Source: Dolomitihabitans soli
GTDB taxonomy: Bacteria > Actinomycetota > Actinomycetes > Streptosporangiales > Streptosporangiaceae
Assembly: GCF_022213955.1 (NCBI RefSeq)
Contig: NZ_JAKNTW010000038.1
Coordinates: forward strand, 1 to 64,000
Length of the DNA stretch: 64,000 nt
Direction of reading: 5' to 3'
The notes below the pieces were generated by a model, which was not told the origin of the DNA, did no database searches, and saw only the letters and a list, made by a program, of their open reading frames with translations. Shown piece after piece: positions 8,738 through 16,515 of this stretch (position 1 is its first letter; each line of letters starts with the position of its first letter). The translations under genes were made by a program, and so were the position numbers.

Positions 8738-8924
8738 CACGCGGGCCTCGAAAGCACGCGCCGGCGTGCCGGCCCGAGGAGGCAGGCGTGGCGATGCCGG
8801 AAGGAATGGCGATGCTGTCGGACCGAGGGGAGACGCGGTGACGCTGGAAGGCACGGTGACGCTGGACGGCGCGGTGATGCCGGGAGGCGTGGCGAGGCCG
8901 TCGGACCGAGGGGAGACGCGGTGA
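8734..8924 (+). other. two GTGA-coupled mini-ORFs between ipdA and ipdB
   Basis: A GTG overlapping the ipdA stop opens a 35-codon ORF (8734-8841). Its TGA overlaps the GTG of a 28-codon ORF (8838-8924), whose TGA in turn overlaps the ipdB GTG at 8921. Both mini-ORFs end in the same roughly 29-base unit, starting GTCGGACCGAGGGGAGACGC, which carries the GAGGGGAG ribosome binding site. The arrangement looks like tandem duplication of the ipdB translation start. Ribosomes could pass by termination-reinitiation. No peptide function is proposed. Confidence 0.6.
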
Positions 8925-9721
8925 CGCTCGGCCGGGAGACGGCGCGCTCGCCGGGAGCGGGGAGTGCCGGGGCGGCGACGCGGGCCGAGGTCTGTGTGGT
9001 CGCCTGTGCCGAGGCGTGGCGCGGCGACGGTGAGATCCTGGCGGCGGCGATGGGCACCTGCTCGGCCCTCGGGGCCAGGCTGGCCAGGCTCACCTTCGAG
9101 CCCGGCCTGCTGACCACCGACGGCGGCGCGCTGCTGACCGCCGAACCGGCTCCCATCGGAGGACCCGCGGGCCCCGCCGAGGGCTGGCTGCCGTTCCGCG
9201 ACCACCTGTGGCTGGTGCAGAACGGGCGGCGGCACGTGATGATGGGCGCCGCGCAGCTCGACGGGCACGGCAACGCCAACATCTCCGCGATCGGCGACTG
9301 GGCCCGGCCGGAGTCGCAGCTCCTCGGCGTGCGGGGCGCACCGGGCAACACGATCTGCAACCCCACCAGCTACTGGATCCCCAGGCACTCCACCCGGGTG
9401 TTCGTCCCGGCGGTGGACCTGGTCAGCGGTGTCGGCTCGGCCAGGGCGGCGGCGCTGGGCCCGCGGGCGGCGCGGTTCCACGGTCTGCGCCGCGTGGTCA
9501 CCGACCTGTGCGTGCTCGACTTCGGCACGCCCGACGGGAGGATGCGGCTGGCCTCCGTCCACCCGGGGACGACCGTCGAGCAGGTCGTGGCGGCCACCGG
9601 CTGCCGGCTCGTGATCGACGGTGACGTGCCGGAGACCCGGCAGCCCACGCCGGAGGAACTACGGCTGATCCGCGACGTCCTCGACCCCGGCGCTCTCCGC
9701 GAACGGGAGGTCCGGACGTGA
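8921..9721 (+). CDS. ipdB: IpdB, beta subunit of COCHEA-CoA hydrolase
   Basis: The partner of IpdA. From TRAEVCVVACAE onward it matches mycobacterial IpdB closely: GARLARLTFEPG, LLTTDGGALL, GRRHVMMGAAQLD, VRGAPGNTICNPTSYW, VDLVSGVG and LIRDVLDPGALREREVRT. The catalytic Glu common to CoA transferases is not apparent in the beta subunit, in line with IpdAB being a hydrolase. About 19 low-complexity residues (RETARSPGAGSAGA) precede the conserved start of the family and probably derive from the duplicated junction. The GTG at 8921 has GAGGGGAG 5 bases upstream. Confidence 0.92.
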   Translation: MTLGRETARSPGAGSAGAATRAEVCVVACAEAWRGDGEILAAAMGTCSALGARLARLTFEPGLLTTDGGALLTAEPAPIGGPAGPAEGWLPFRDHLWLVQNGRRHVMMGAAQLDGHGNANISAIGDWARPESQLLGVRGAPGNTICNPTSYWIPRHSTRVFVPAVDLVSGVGSARAAALGPRAARFHGLRRVVTDLCVLDFGTPDGRMRLASVHPGTTVEQVVAATGCRLVIDGDVPETRQPTPEELRLIRDVLDPGALREREVRT

Positions 9722-9932
9722 CCGCACAAGTGCTGGGCAGGCCGCCGTCCCGGTTTACCGGGGTGTCGTTTCGGGTTGGTGCCGGCCGCTTCGTCGTTCC
9801 GGTTCACCGGGGTGCGGTGTTCCAGGGTGCCGTGCGCGAGGGGGGTCCGACGTGATCGGGCAGGTGCTGGACACCCCGCTGACCCGGTTCGCCGGGGTGC
9901 GGTGTTCCAGGGTGTGGGAGGGTCCGACGTGA
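9718..9932 (+). other. two GTGA-coupled mini-ORFs between ipdB and ipdC
   Basis: A 45-codon ORF starts on the ipdB stop (GTGA at 9718) and ends at 9855, overlapping a 26-codon ORF (9852-9932), whose stop overlaps the true ipdC GTG at 9929. The mini-ORFs start VTAQVLGRPPSRFTGV and VIGQVLDTPLTRFAGV, while IpdC starts VIGQVLDTPLTRLTGV. They are therefore truncated copies of the ipdC 5' end. Each drifts out of frame after 16-20 codons and terminates exactly on the next start. A repeat CACCGGGGTGCGGTGTTCC recurs in the same interval. Confidence 0.6.
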
Positions 9933-11080
9933 TCGGGCAGGTGCTGGACACCCCGCTGACCCGGCTCACCGGGGTCCGGCATCCCGTCGTGCAGACCGGC
10001 ATGGGCTGGGTGGCCGGGCCGCGGCTGGTCTCCGCCGTCGCGAACGCCGGTGGCCTGGGCATCCTCGCCGCCGCCACGATGACCCTCGACCGGCTCGCCG
10101 CCGCCATAGCGGAGGTCCGCGCGCGCACCGGAGCACCCTTCGGGGTGAATCTGCGCGCCGACGCCTTCGACGCGCGGGACCGTGCCGACCTGCTGATCGC
10201 GGAGCGGGTGAAGGTGGCCTCGTTCGCGCTGGCCCCCAGCCGGGAGCTGATCGCCAGGCTGAAGGACGCGGGCGTCGTGGTGATCCCCTCGGTCGGCGCC
10301 AGGCGGCACGCGGAGAAGGTCGAGGCGTGGGGGGCCGACGCGGTGCTGGTCCAGGGTGGCGAGGGCGGCGGCCACACCGGGCCGGTCGCCACCACGCTGC
10401 TGCTGCCACAGGTCGTGGACGCGGTCGGCATACCGGTGATCGCCGCGGGCGGGTTCTTCGACGGGCGCGGGCTGGCGGCGGCCCTGGCGTACGGCGCGGC
10501 GGGTGTGGCGATGGGCACCAGGTTCCTGCTCACCCGTGAAAGCACGGTCCCCGACCCGGTCAAGCGGCTCTACCTCGGCATGGCGGAGACCGTGGTGACG
10601 CGCCAGGTCGACGGCATGCCGCACCGCGTGCTCCGGACCCCGCTGGTGGACGCGCTGGAACGCGCGGGCCGCGTCTCCGGGCTGGTCCGCGCGGCCCGCA
10701 ACGCCGCCAGGTTCCGCCGCCTGTCCGGCCTGTCGTGGCCGGGCCTGATCCGCGACGGCCTGGCCATGAAGCACGGCAGGGAGCTCACCTGGCCCCAGGT
10801 GCTGATGGCCGCCAACACGCCGATGCTGCTCAAGGCGGCGATGGTGGACGGCAGGCCCGACCTCGGGGTGCTGGCCTCGGGGCAGGTCGTGGCGCTCATC
10901 GACGACCTGCCCTCCTGCGAGGACCTGATCGACGAGATCGTCTCCATGGCCGCCGACGTCCTGGGCGGGCTCGGCCGGAACCTGGTGGCGAGCCGGGGGC
11001 CGGTGGACGGCGGATGTCCGGTGGCGAGCCGGGGGGCGGTTGAGGGCGGGAACCCGGTCGAGAAGGAGGCGCGGCCATGA
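9929..11080 (+). CDS. ipdC: IpdC, nitronate-monooxygenase-like flavin oxidoreductase
   Basis: A TIM-barrel flavoprotein of the 2-nitropropane dioxygenase family (383 aa), with TGMGWVAGPRL, NAGGLGILAAATM, FGVNLRAD, VQGGEGGGHTG and IPVIAAGGFFDGRGLAAALAYGAAGVAMGTRF for substrate, FMN and phosphate contacts. In steroid C/D-ring catabolism IpdC acts on the HIP-derived CoA thioesters. The start at 9929 is chosen over upstream in-frame codons because GGGAGGG lies 6 bases away and homology begins there. The C-terminus carries two tandem 12-residue repeats (VASRGPVDGGCP, VASRGAVEGGNP) beyond the usual end. Its stop overlaps the next ATG (ATGA). Confidence 0.88.
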   Translation: MIGQVLDTPLTRLTGVRHPVVQTGMGWVAGPRLVSAVANAGGLGILAAATMTLDRLAAAIAEVRARTGAPFGVNLRADAFDARDRADLLIAERVKVASFALAPSRELIARLKDAGVVVIPSVGARRHAEKVEAWGADAVLVQGGEGGGHTGPVATTLLLPQVVDAVGIPVIAAGGFFDGRGLAAALAYGAAGVAMGTRFLLTRESTVPDPVKRLYLGMAETVVTRQVDGMPHRVLRTPLVDALERAGRVSGLVRAARNAARFRRLSGLSWPGLIRDGLAMKHGRELTWPQVLMAANTPMLLKAAMVDGRPDLGVLASGQVVALIDDLPSCEDLIDEIVSMAADVLGGLGRNLVASRGPVDGGCPVASRGAVEGGNPVEKEARP

Positions 11081-11853
11081 CGCCGTCGTACGTGCCGGGG
11101 CACGGCCTGCTGGACGGCCGGGTGGCGGTGGTGACCGCCGCCGCGGGCACCGGCATCGGCGGCGCCTGCGCCCGCCGCCTGCTGGAGGAGGGCGCGCACG
11201 TCGTGGTCAGCGACGCCCACGAGCGGCGGCTGAAGGAGACCCGCGCCGCGCTCGGCCGCCTGGCCGGACCCGGCCGGGTGACCGCGGTGCCGTGCGACGT
11301 GACCTCGGAGGAACAGGTGCAGAACCTGTTCGCGGTGGCCGAGCGGCGCGTCGGGCCGGTCGACGTGGTGGTCAACAACGCCGGTCTCGGCGGTACGGCG
11401 AAGCTCGTGGAGATGGCCGACGAGCAGTGGGCCAGGGTGCTGGACGTGACGCTGACCGGAACGATGCGGTGCACCCGTGCCGCGCTGGCCCGGATGCAGC
11501 CGAGGGGCCGGGGCGTGATCGTGAACAACGCCTCGGTGGCCGGCTGGCGGGCACAGGAGGGACAGGCGCACTACGCGGCGGCCAAGGCCGGCGTCATGGC
11601 CCTGACCAGGTGCGCGGCGATCGAGGCCGCGCCGTACGGCGTGCGGGTGAACGCGGTCGCGCCGTCGCTGGCGATGCATCCCCATCTGGCCAAGGTCACC
11701 ACGGCGGAACTGCTGGCCGAGCTGACCGCGAAGGAGGCGTTCGGACGGCACGCGGAGCCGTGGGAGGTCGCCAACGTTATCGTCTTCCTCGCGAGCGACT
11801 ACTCCTCCTATCTGACGGGCGAGGTCGTCTCGGTCTCCAGCCAGCATCCCTGA
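11077..11853 (+). CDS. ipdF: IpdF-like SDR, hydroxy-HIC-CoA dehydrogenase
   Basis: A 258-residue SDR with cofactor loop TAAAGTGIGG (20-29), NNAG (100-103), and catalytic Ser153, Tyr166, Lys170. GWRAQEGQAHYAAAKAGVMALTR and the C-terminal FLASDYSSYLTGEVVSVSSQ match the recalled Rv3559c/IpdF sequence, the enzyme that oxidises the 5-hydroxy group of the HIP-derived CoA ester. It is coupled to ipdC by an ATGA overlap. The symbol rests on recalled similarity and cluster context. Confidence 0.8.
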   Translation: MTPSYVPGHGLLDGRVAVVTAAAGTGIGGACARRLLEEGAHVVVSDAHERRLKETRAALGRLAGPGRVTAVPCDVTSEEQVQNLFAVAERRVGPVDVVVNNAGLGGTAKLVEMADEQWARVLDVTLTGTMRCTRAALARMQPRGRGVIVNNASVAGWRAQEGQAHYAAAKAGVMALTRCAAIEAAPYGVRVNAVAPSLAMHPHLAKVTTAELLAELTAKEAFGRHAEPWEVANVIVFLASDYSSYLTGEVVSVSSQHP

Positions 11854-11868
11854 GAGGTCCGCCTGCCG

Positions 11869-12486
11869 ATGAGCCCACGACGCCGAGACTCCGAGAGCAC
11901 CACGACCGCACGGGCGGAGCGGCGCGCCGAACTGCTCGGCACGGCGGCGGAGGTGTTCGCGGCCCGGGGATACGCCGCCACCACGGTCAGAGAGGTGGCC
12001 GAGGCGGCGGGCATGCTGGGCGGCAGCCTCTACTACCACTTCGACTCCAAGGAGTCGATCGCCGACGAGATCCTCTCGTCGTTCCTCACCGACCTGTGGG
12101 CGGCCTACGACCGGGTGCTGGACGCCGGCCTCGACACCCGGGACACCTTCCAAGAGCTGATCATCGAGTCGTTCCGGATGATCGACAGGCATCGCCCGGC
12201 CGTCGTGATCTATCAGAACGAGTCCAAACACCTCGGGACGAATCCCCGCTTCGCCTACCTGCTCGACTCGCAGCGGCGGTTCAGGGAGATGTGGCTGGCC
12301 GTGCTGGACCGCGGAGTCCTGGACGGCACGTTCCGCGTCGGCCTGGACACCGGCCTGATCTACCGTTTCCTCCGCGACACCGTCTGGGTCGCCGCCGGCT
12401 GGTACCGGAGGGACGGCCGGTTGTCCGCCGACGAGATCGCCGGGCAGTACCTCACCATGATCCTTGACGGGATCCAGACGACCTGA
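11869..12486 (+). CDS. kstR2: KstR2-type TetR repressor
   Basis: A 205-residue TetR regulator. The helix-turn-helix spans about residues 20-62 (TAAEVFAARGYAATTVREVAE, GGSLYYHFDSKE). The ligand domain contains PAVVIYQNESKHL and YRFLRDTVWVAAGWYRRDG, both characteristic of KstR2, whose inducer is HIP-CoA. It sits inside the operon it should control, between ipdF and fadA6, which implies autoregulation through the site in the echA20 promoter. The lack of a recognisable own promoter in the 15-base gap supports co-transcription. Confidence 0.88.
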   Translation: MSPRRRDSESTTTARAERRAELLGTAAEVFAARGYAATTVREVAEAAGMLGGSLYYHFDSKESIADEILSSFLTDLWAAYDRVLDAGLDTRDTFQELIIESFRMIDRHRPAVVIYQNESKHLGTNPRFAYLLDSQRRFREMWLAVLDRGVLDGTFRVGLDTGLIYRFLRDTVWVAAGWYRRDGRLSADEIAGQYLTMILDGIQTT

Positions 12487-12495
12487 GGAGCAGCG

Positions 12496-13653
12496 ATGGC
12501 CGAGGCGTACATCGTCGGAGCGGTCCGCACCCCCGTGGGCAGGCGAGGCGGTGGCCTGTCGCCGATTCATCCCGCCGACCTCGGCGCGCACGTGCTGACC
12601 GCGTTGATGGCGCGCACCGGGATCGACCCGGCGGCGGTGGAGGACGTCATCTTCGGCTGCGTGGACACCGTCGGCCCGCAGTCCGGGGACATCGCGCGCA
12701 CCTGCTGGCTGGCCGCCGGGCTGCCCGAGGAGGTGCCCGGCGTCACCGTCGACCGCCAGTGCGGCTCCTCCCAGCAGGCGATCCACTTCGCCGCGCAGGC
12801 CGTGCTCTCGGGCACCACCGACCTGGTGGTCGCCGGCGGCGTGCAGAACATGTCGCGGATCCCCATCGGCTACGCCTCCCTGGGGGCGGTCGAACCCCTC
12901 GGCCTCACCGGCGGGCCGTACGCCGGCTCGACCGGCTGGCAGGCCCGGTACGGCGAGCAGGAGATCTCGCAGTTCCGGGGTGCCGAGATGATCGCCGACC
13001 GGTGGGACATCTCCCGCGCCGAGATGGAGGTCTTCGCCTACGAGTCGCACCGGCGGGCGATCCGGGCGATCGACGAGGGACGGTTCGACCGGGAGATCGT
13101 GCCGCTGGGGGAGTGCGCGACCGACGAAGGCCCGCGCCGGGACACCACGCCTGCCCGGATGGCCGCCCTGCGACCGCTCCGGGAGGGCGGCCGGCTGACG
13201 GCGGCCGTGGCGTCCCAGATCTCCGACGGCGCCGCGGCCCTGCTGATCGCATCCGAAGCGGCGGTACGGGCGCACGGCCTGCGTCCCCGCGCCCGCGTCC
13301 ACCACGTGTCGGCACGCGGCGAGGACCCCGTCCGGATGCTCTCCGCGCCCATCCCCGCCACGGCGTACGCACTGAAGAAGGCCGGCATGTCCATCGGCGA
13401 CATCGACTCCGTGGAGATCAACGAGGCGTTCGCCCCGGTCGTGCTGGCCTGGCTCAGGGAAACGGGCGCCGACCCCGCCCGGGTCAACCCCAACGGCGGC
13501 GCCATCGCGCTCGGCCACCCCCTCGGGGCCACCGGAGCCCGCCTGATGACCAGCCTCCTGCATGAGCTGGAACGCACCGGAGCCAGGTACGGCCTGCAGA
13601 CCATGTGCGAGGGCGGCGGCCAGGCCAACGTCACGATCCTCGAACGCCTCTGA
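12496..13653 (+). CDS. fadA6: FadA6-like thiolase, terminal step of HIP C/D-ring catabolism
   Basis: An acetyl-CoA acyltransferase of 385 residues with nucleophile Cys89 in VDRQCGSSQQ, His341 in GGAIALGHPLGATGAR and Cys371 in MCEGGG; the NEAFAPVV loop is also intact. YGEQEISQFRGAEMIADRW and ISARGE-like ARVHHVSARGEDP follow mycobacterial FadA6, which thiolyses the ring-opened product. A GAGGAGCAGCG ribosome binding site precedes the ATG. It is the last operon gene; a decayed copy of its 3' end lies about 150 bases downstream. Confidence 0.9.
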   Translation: MAEAYIVGAVRTPVGRRGGGLSPIHPADLGAHVLTALMARTGIDPAAVEDVIFGCVDTVGPQSGDIARTCWLAAGLPEEVPGVTVDRQCGSSQQAIHFAAQAVLSGTTDLVVAGGVQNMSRIPIGYASLGAVEPLGLTGGPYAGSTGWQARYGEQEISQFRGAEMIADRWDISRAEMEVFAYESHRRAIRAIDEGRFDREIVPLGECATDEGPRRDTTPARMAALRPLREGGRLTAAVASQISDGAAALLIASEAAVRAHGLRPRARVHHVSARGEDPVRMLSAPIPATAYALKKAGMSIGDIDSVEINEAFAPVVLAWLRETGADPARVNPNGGAIALGHPLGATGARLMTSLLHELERTGARYGLQTMCEGGGQANVTILERL

Positions 13654-13783
13654 CCCCCTACTTCGAACGCGCAGGGAGCCGGCCGACGTCATGCCTCTAA
13701 CCCCTATTTCGAACGCGCCGAGAGCGAGGCAGGGTCCGCAACCGGGCCTGGCCGACGGACCCCTTGGTGTGAGGGCGCGGCGA

Positions 13784-13848
13784 CGAGGTACGGCCCGCGG
13801 GCCGTATGCGAGGGCGGCGGCCGGGACAACGTCACGATCTTCGAACGC
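13784..13848 (+). repeat. degenerate copy of the fadA6 3' end
   Basis: About 65 bases resemble 13582-13648 inside the thiolase, including GAGGTACGGCC, TATGCGAGGGCGGCGGCC and AACGTCACGATC followed by CGAACGCCT. The motif TTCGAACGC also recurs near 13671 and 13711. The copy has no start and reads into unrelated sequence. It is probably a partial tandem duplication that has drifted. No intact gene is supported between fadA6 and the LacI remnant. Confidence 0.6.
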
Positions 13849-13919
13849 CTTCGCGTTCCCCGGCCCGCCGGAGGGCGCTACGAGGCATGCTCGGAGGGGT
13901 GCCGCCGCCGGTTCGCGCG

Positions 13920-14266
13920 TGGCCGTCTGCCGTGCCGAGGGCGTAGAGCCGGACGCGGTGTTCGCCGCGAACGGCCTGATGACCGTCGGAGTCATGGACT
14001 GCCTGGTCGACTCGGGCGTACGGGTGCCCGACGACTTCGGCGTCGTCGGGTTCGACGACATCCCCTGGGCGCACCTGGTGCGGCCGTCGCTGACCACGGT
14101 CGCCCAGCCGACCTACGACCTGGGGCGGACCGCGGCGCAGCTGTTGTTGGAGCGGGTGCGCGAGCCGAAGCGCGCGCCGAGCACGGTGGAGCTGAAGACC
14201 GAACTGCGCGTGCGCGACAGCAGCGTCCCCTCGCGCCCTCCGGCGGTCGAGGCCGCCGGCGGGTGA
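13920..14266 (+). pseudogene. remnant of a LacI-family regulator (C-terminal sugar-binding half)
   Basis: About 110 codons encode the end of a LacI-type effector domain: PDAVFAANGLMTVGVMDCL, VPDDFGVVGFDDIPWAHLV, PSLTTVAQPTYDLGRTAAQLLLERV. The helix-turn-helix and first half of the periplasmic-binding fold are missing. The upstream in-frame sequence is low-complexity debris. No sugar transport or catabolic genes are nearby. Probably non-functional. Confidence 0.8.
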
Positions 14267-14371
14267 CGCGGCGGCTCGTGCCCCGTCGCCGCCATGGCCC
14301 GGTCGGTCGTCCAGACGGCCGGTGATCGCCCGCCGGGCAGGTTCACGTCCGGGCGATCGGGCCCGGGAGAG

Positions 14372-15115
14372 TCACGCGTCGCCGAAGACCTCCCACACCT
14401 GGATCAGGTTGCCGCTCAGCGGGAGGTGATCCACTTTGGCGAGGACGGGATACTTGAGCCGCTTGAGGGCCTTGGTGAAGTCGGCGGTGCGGCAGTCCTT
14501 GGTGCCGAGGCCGTCGCGGCCCGCGTTGACGTGGTTGCTGAGCCAGCGGTCCCCGCACTTCCTGGTCACCCGGCTGAATGACAGGGCGGTGTAGCCGAGC
14601 TTGGTCGTTTTTCCGTTCCGGGTGAACAGGAGCGTCGTGTCGGTCACCCGCTTGATCGTGCCGAGGGCGGTCGTGGGGTCGCCCTGGTCGGCGAGCAGTT
14701 CGTGGATCCGGGTCGTCGCGCCGAGCGACACCCTGACCGGCACGGGGTCGAGCCGGAGCGCGAACGTCAGGTCGCCGTCCGCGCAACGGGTCGTGCCCAG
14801 GCCCTTCTTGTCCACCTTGACGACGCCCTCGGTCTCCTTGAGGTCGCACTCGGCCGTGACCCTGCGGAAGTCGGCGCCCCGGTAGCCGATCCGCCGCTCC
14901 TTGGCGCCGGGGATGGGCGTGAGCCGGTGGCGCAGCACGCCGTACTGCTTGACGAGTTTCGCCTTGGCCGGTGTGATGCGCAGGGTGCCGGCTCCGTCGG
15001 CCCAGGCGAAGCCGTACAGGACGGGTGGGGGTGTCGACGCGGCCGTGGCGGGTGTGGCGGCCAGGGCGGTGGTGAGGACGGCGGCGAGCGTGGCTGTGGC
15101 GAGCGTGCGCGACAT
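14372..15115 (-). CDS. secreted protein of unknown function
   Basis: A 247-residue protein with a clean Sec signal peptide ending ATAAS. The mature part has two similar halves, each with a Leu/Val-rich opening, a GYRGADFRRVTAECDLKE or GYTALSFSRVTRKCGDR segment, and a GLGTxxC motif (GLGTTRCADGDL, GLGTKDCRTADF). This suggests an internal duplication with paired cysteines. No named family recognised. GGGGGG lies 7 bases before the ATG. Divergent from the next gene across a relatively AT-rich 220-base spacer containing the palindrome TATCGCGATA. Confidence 0.7.
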   Translation of the reverse strand: MSRTLATATLAAVLTTALAATPATAASTPPPVLYGFAWADGAGTLRITPAKAKLVKQYGVLRHRLTPIPGAKERRIGYRGADFRRVTAECDLKETEGVVKVDKKGLGTTRCADGDLTFALRLDPVPVRVSLGATTRIHELLADQGDPTTALGTIKRVTDTTLLFTRNGKTTKLGYTALSFSRVTRKCGDRWLSNHVNAGRDGLGTKDCRTADFTKALKRLKYPVLAKVDHLPLSGNLIQVWEVFGDA

Positions 15116-15336
15116 GGTGTGACCCCCCTGGTAGTGATCTGCTGTTGAGTAAGACTCGCCGAACTGCTCGAAGGTTCACGACTTTTGAGAGGAAGGGAAT
15201 TATCCGCCGGTGCAACCCTCCTCCACATTGCTTTATCGCGATATCGTCATTTCTGACGCAAATGCCTCGATGAGGAAGGAACGGGGCTGGCGGTTCACGA
15301 GGGAAAAGAGCACAGCGGGCTGGCGAGGAGTCGCGC

Positions 15337-16515
15337 GTGCGTGAAACCTGTGACGTGACCATCGCGGGTGGAGGAATCGTCGGCTGTGCCATCGCCCAAC
15401 GGCTCACCGCCGAAGGCCGCCGCGTGGTGATCGTTGAGAAAGGGCAGCGGCTCGGCAACGGCGCTTCCTCCGCGGCGATGGGCGGCATCATCACGGAGAC
15501 CGACGAACTGTGCCTGGGTCCACTGCGCGAGCTGGTGAAACGGAGCCGCGAGCTGTATCCGGCGTGGGTGGCCGCCGTCATCGGGCTGTCCGGCATCGAG
15601 GTGCCGCTGCTGACCGCCGGTGCGCTCCAGATCGCGCTCGACGATGCCGAGATGATCCGTTTGCACGAGCGGATCGTGCCGCGCTGGCAGGCCACCGGAG
15701 CACGGGCCGAACCCCTGCTCCGGCATGAGGTGCTGCGGGCGGAGCCGCTGATCAGCCGGCAGGTCCGGGGCGGATTCCACCTGCCGGCCGAGCTCGCCCT
15801 CGAACCGCGGCGGCTGATGGCCGCGCTGTCCGCGGCCCTGTGGCTGGATCCGGGGGTGCGGATCAGGCTGGGCACGCGGGCCACCCGGGTCGACGCGAGC
15901 CCGCACGGCGTCGCCGTCCACCTGGACGACGGCACCCGGATCGAGTCCGGCCACGTCATCGTGGCCGGCGGGCACCTCAGCGGCTCCCTCGCCCCGGACC
16001 ACGCCGGCCAGCTCTTCCCGATCAAGGGGGAGGCGATCGAGGTGATCGCCCCCGGCGCCGGCGGCTACCCGATGCGCCACCACGTCTACGCCTCCGTGGA
16101 GGGCAGGGACATCTACGCCGTGCCGAGGAACGACGGGCGGCTGGCGGTCGGCGTGACCCACGAGCGGGGCCGGTCCGACACAGTCCCCACCCCGGGGAAC
16201 CTCGCGATGATCCGGCACGGCCTCGCCGCGCTCGCCCCGTCCGCGGCCTCCTGGCGGATGCGACGGCACTGGTCGGGCGTACGGCCGGGCAGCGTGGACG
16301 GCATCCCGTTCATCGGCCCCGCCGACCGGTACGGCCGGCTGATCCTCGCCACGGGGCACGCGGGGCTCGGCATCACCCTGGCGCCGGTCACCGCGGAACT
16401 GGTCGGCGGCCTGCTGGATCCCGGCGGAACGGACGCGGCCACCCGGGACCTGCTCGCGCTGTGCGATCCCGCGCGGGTCAGGTCAGCGATCGGGCCGAGT
16501 CCCACAGAACGTTGA
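15337..16515 (+). CDS. FAD-dependent oxidoreductase (DAO/glycine-oxidase-like)
   Basis: A 392-residue DAO-superfamily flavoprotein. The dinucleotide-binding motif VTIAGGGIVGCAIA is at the N-terminus, followed by the acidic adenosine-ribose contact VVIVEKG. The C-terminal FAD-binding segment is GHAGLGITLAPVTAELVGGLL, with WSGVRPGSVDGIPFIGP before it. Such enzymes oxidise amino or imino acids. There is no thiamine operon context, so a ThiO role is not supported. The 3' end overlaps the convergent membrane-protein gene by 38 bases. Confidence 0.78.
   Translation: MRETCDVTIAGGGIVGCAIAQRLTAEGRRVVIVEKGQRLGNGASSAAMGGIITETDELCLGPLRELVKRSRELYPAWVAAVIGLSGIEVPLLTAGALQIALDDAEMIRLHERIVPRWQATGARAEPLLRHEVLRAEPLISRQVRGGFHLPAELALEPRRLMAALSAALWLDPGVRIRLGTRATRVDASPHGVAVHLDDGTRIESGHVIVAGGHLSGSLAPDHAGQLFPIKGEAIEVIAPGAGGYPMRHHVYASVEGRDIYAVPRNDGRLAVGVTHERGRSDTVPTPGNLAMIRHGLAALAPSAASWRMRRHWSGVRPGSVDGIPFIGPADRYGRLILATGHAGLGITLAPVTAELVGGLLDPGGTDAATRDLLALCDPARVRSAIGPSPTER

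Noticed and set aside
10570-14097. Very long antisense frame across ipdC, ipdF, kstR2 and fadA6
   Set aside because: Four well-supported genes lie on the other strand; the antisense product has no recognisable domain.
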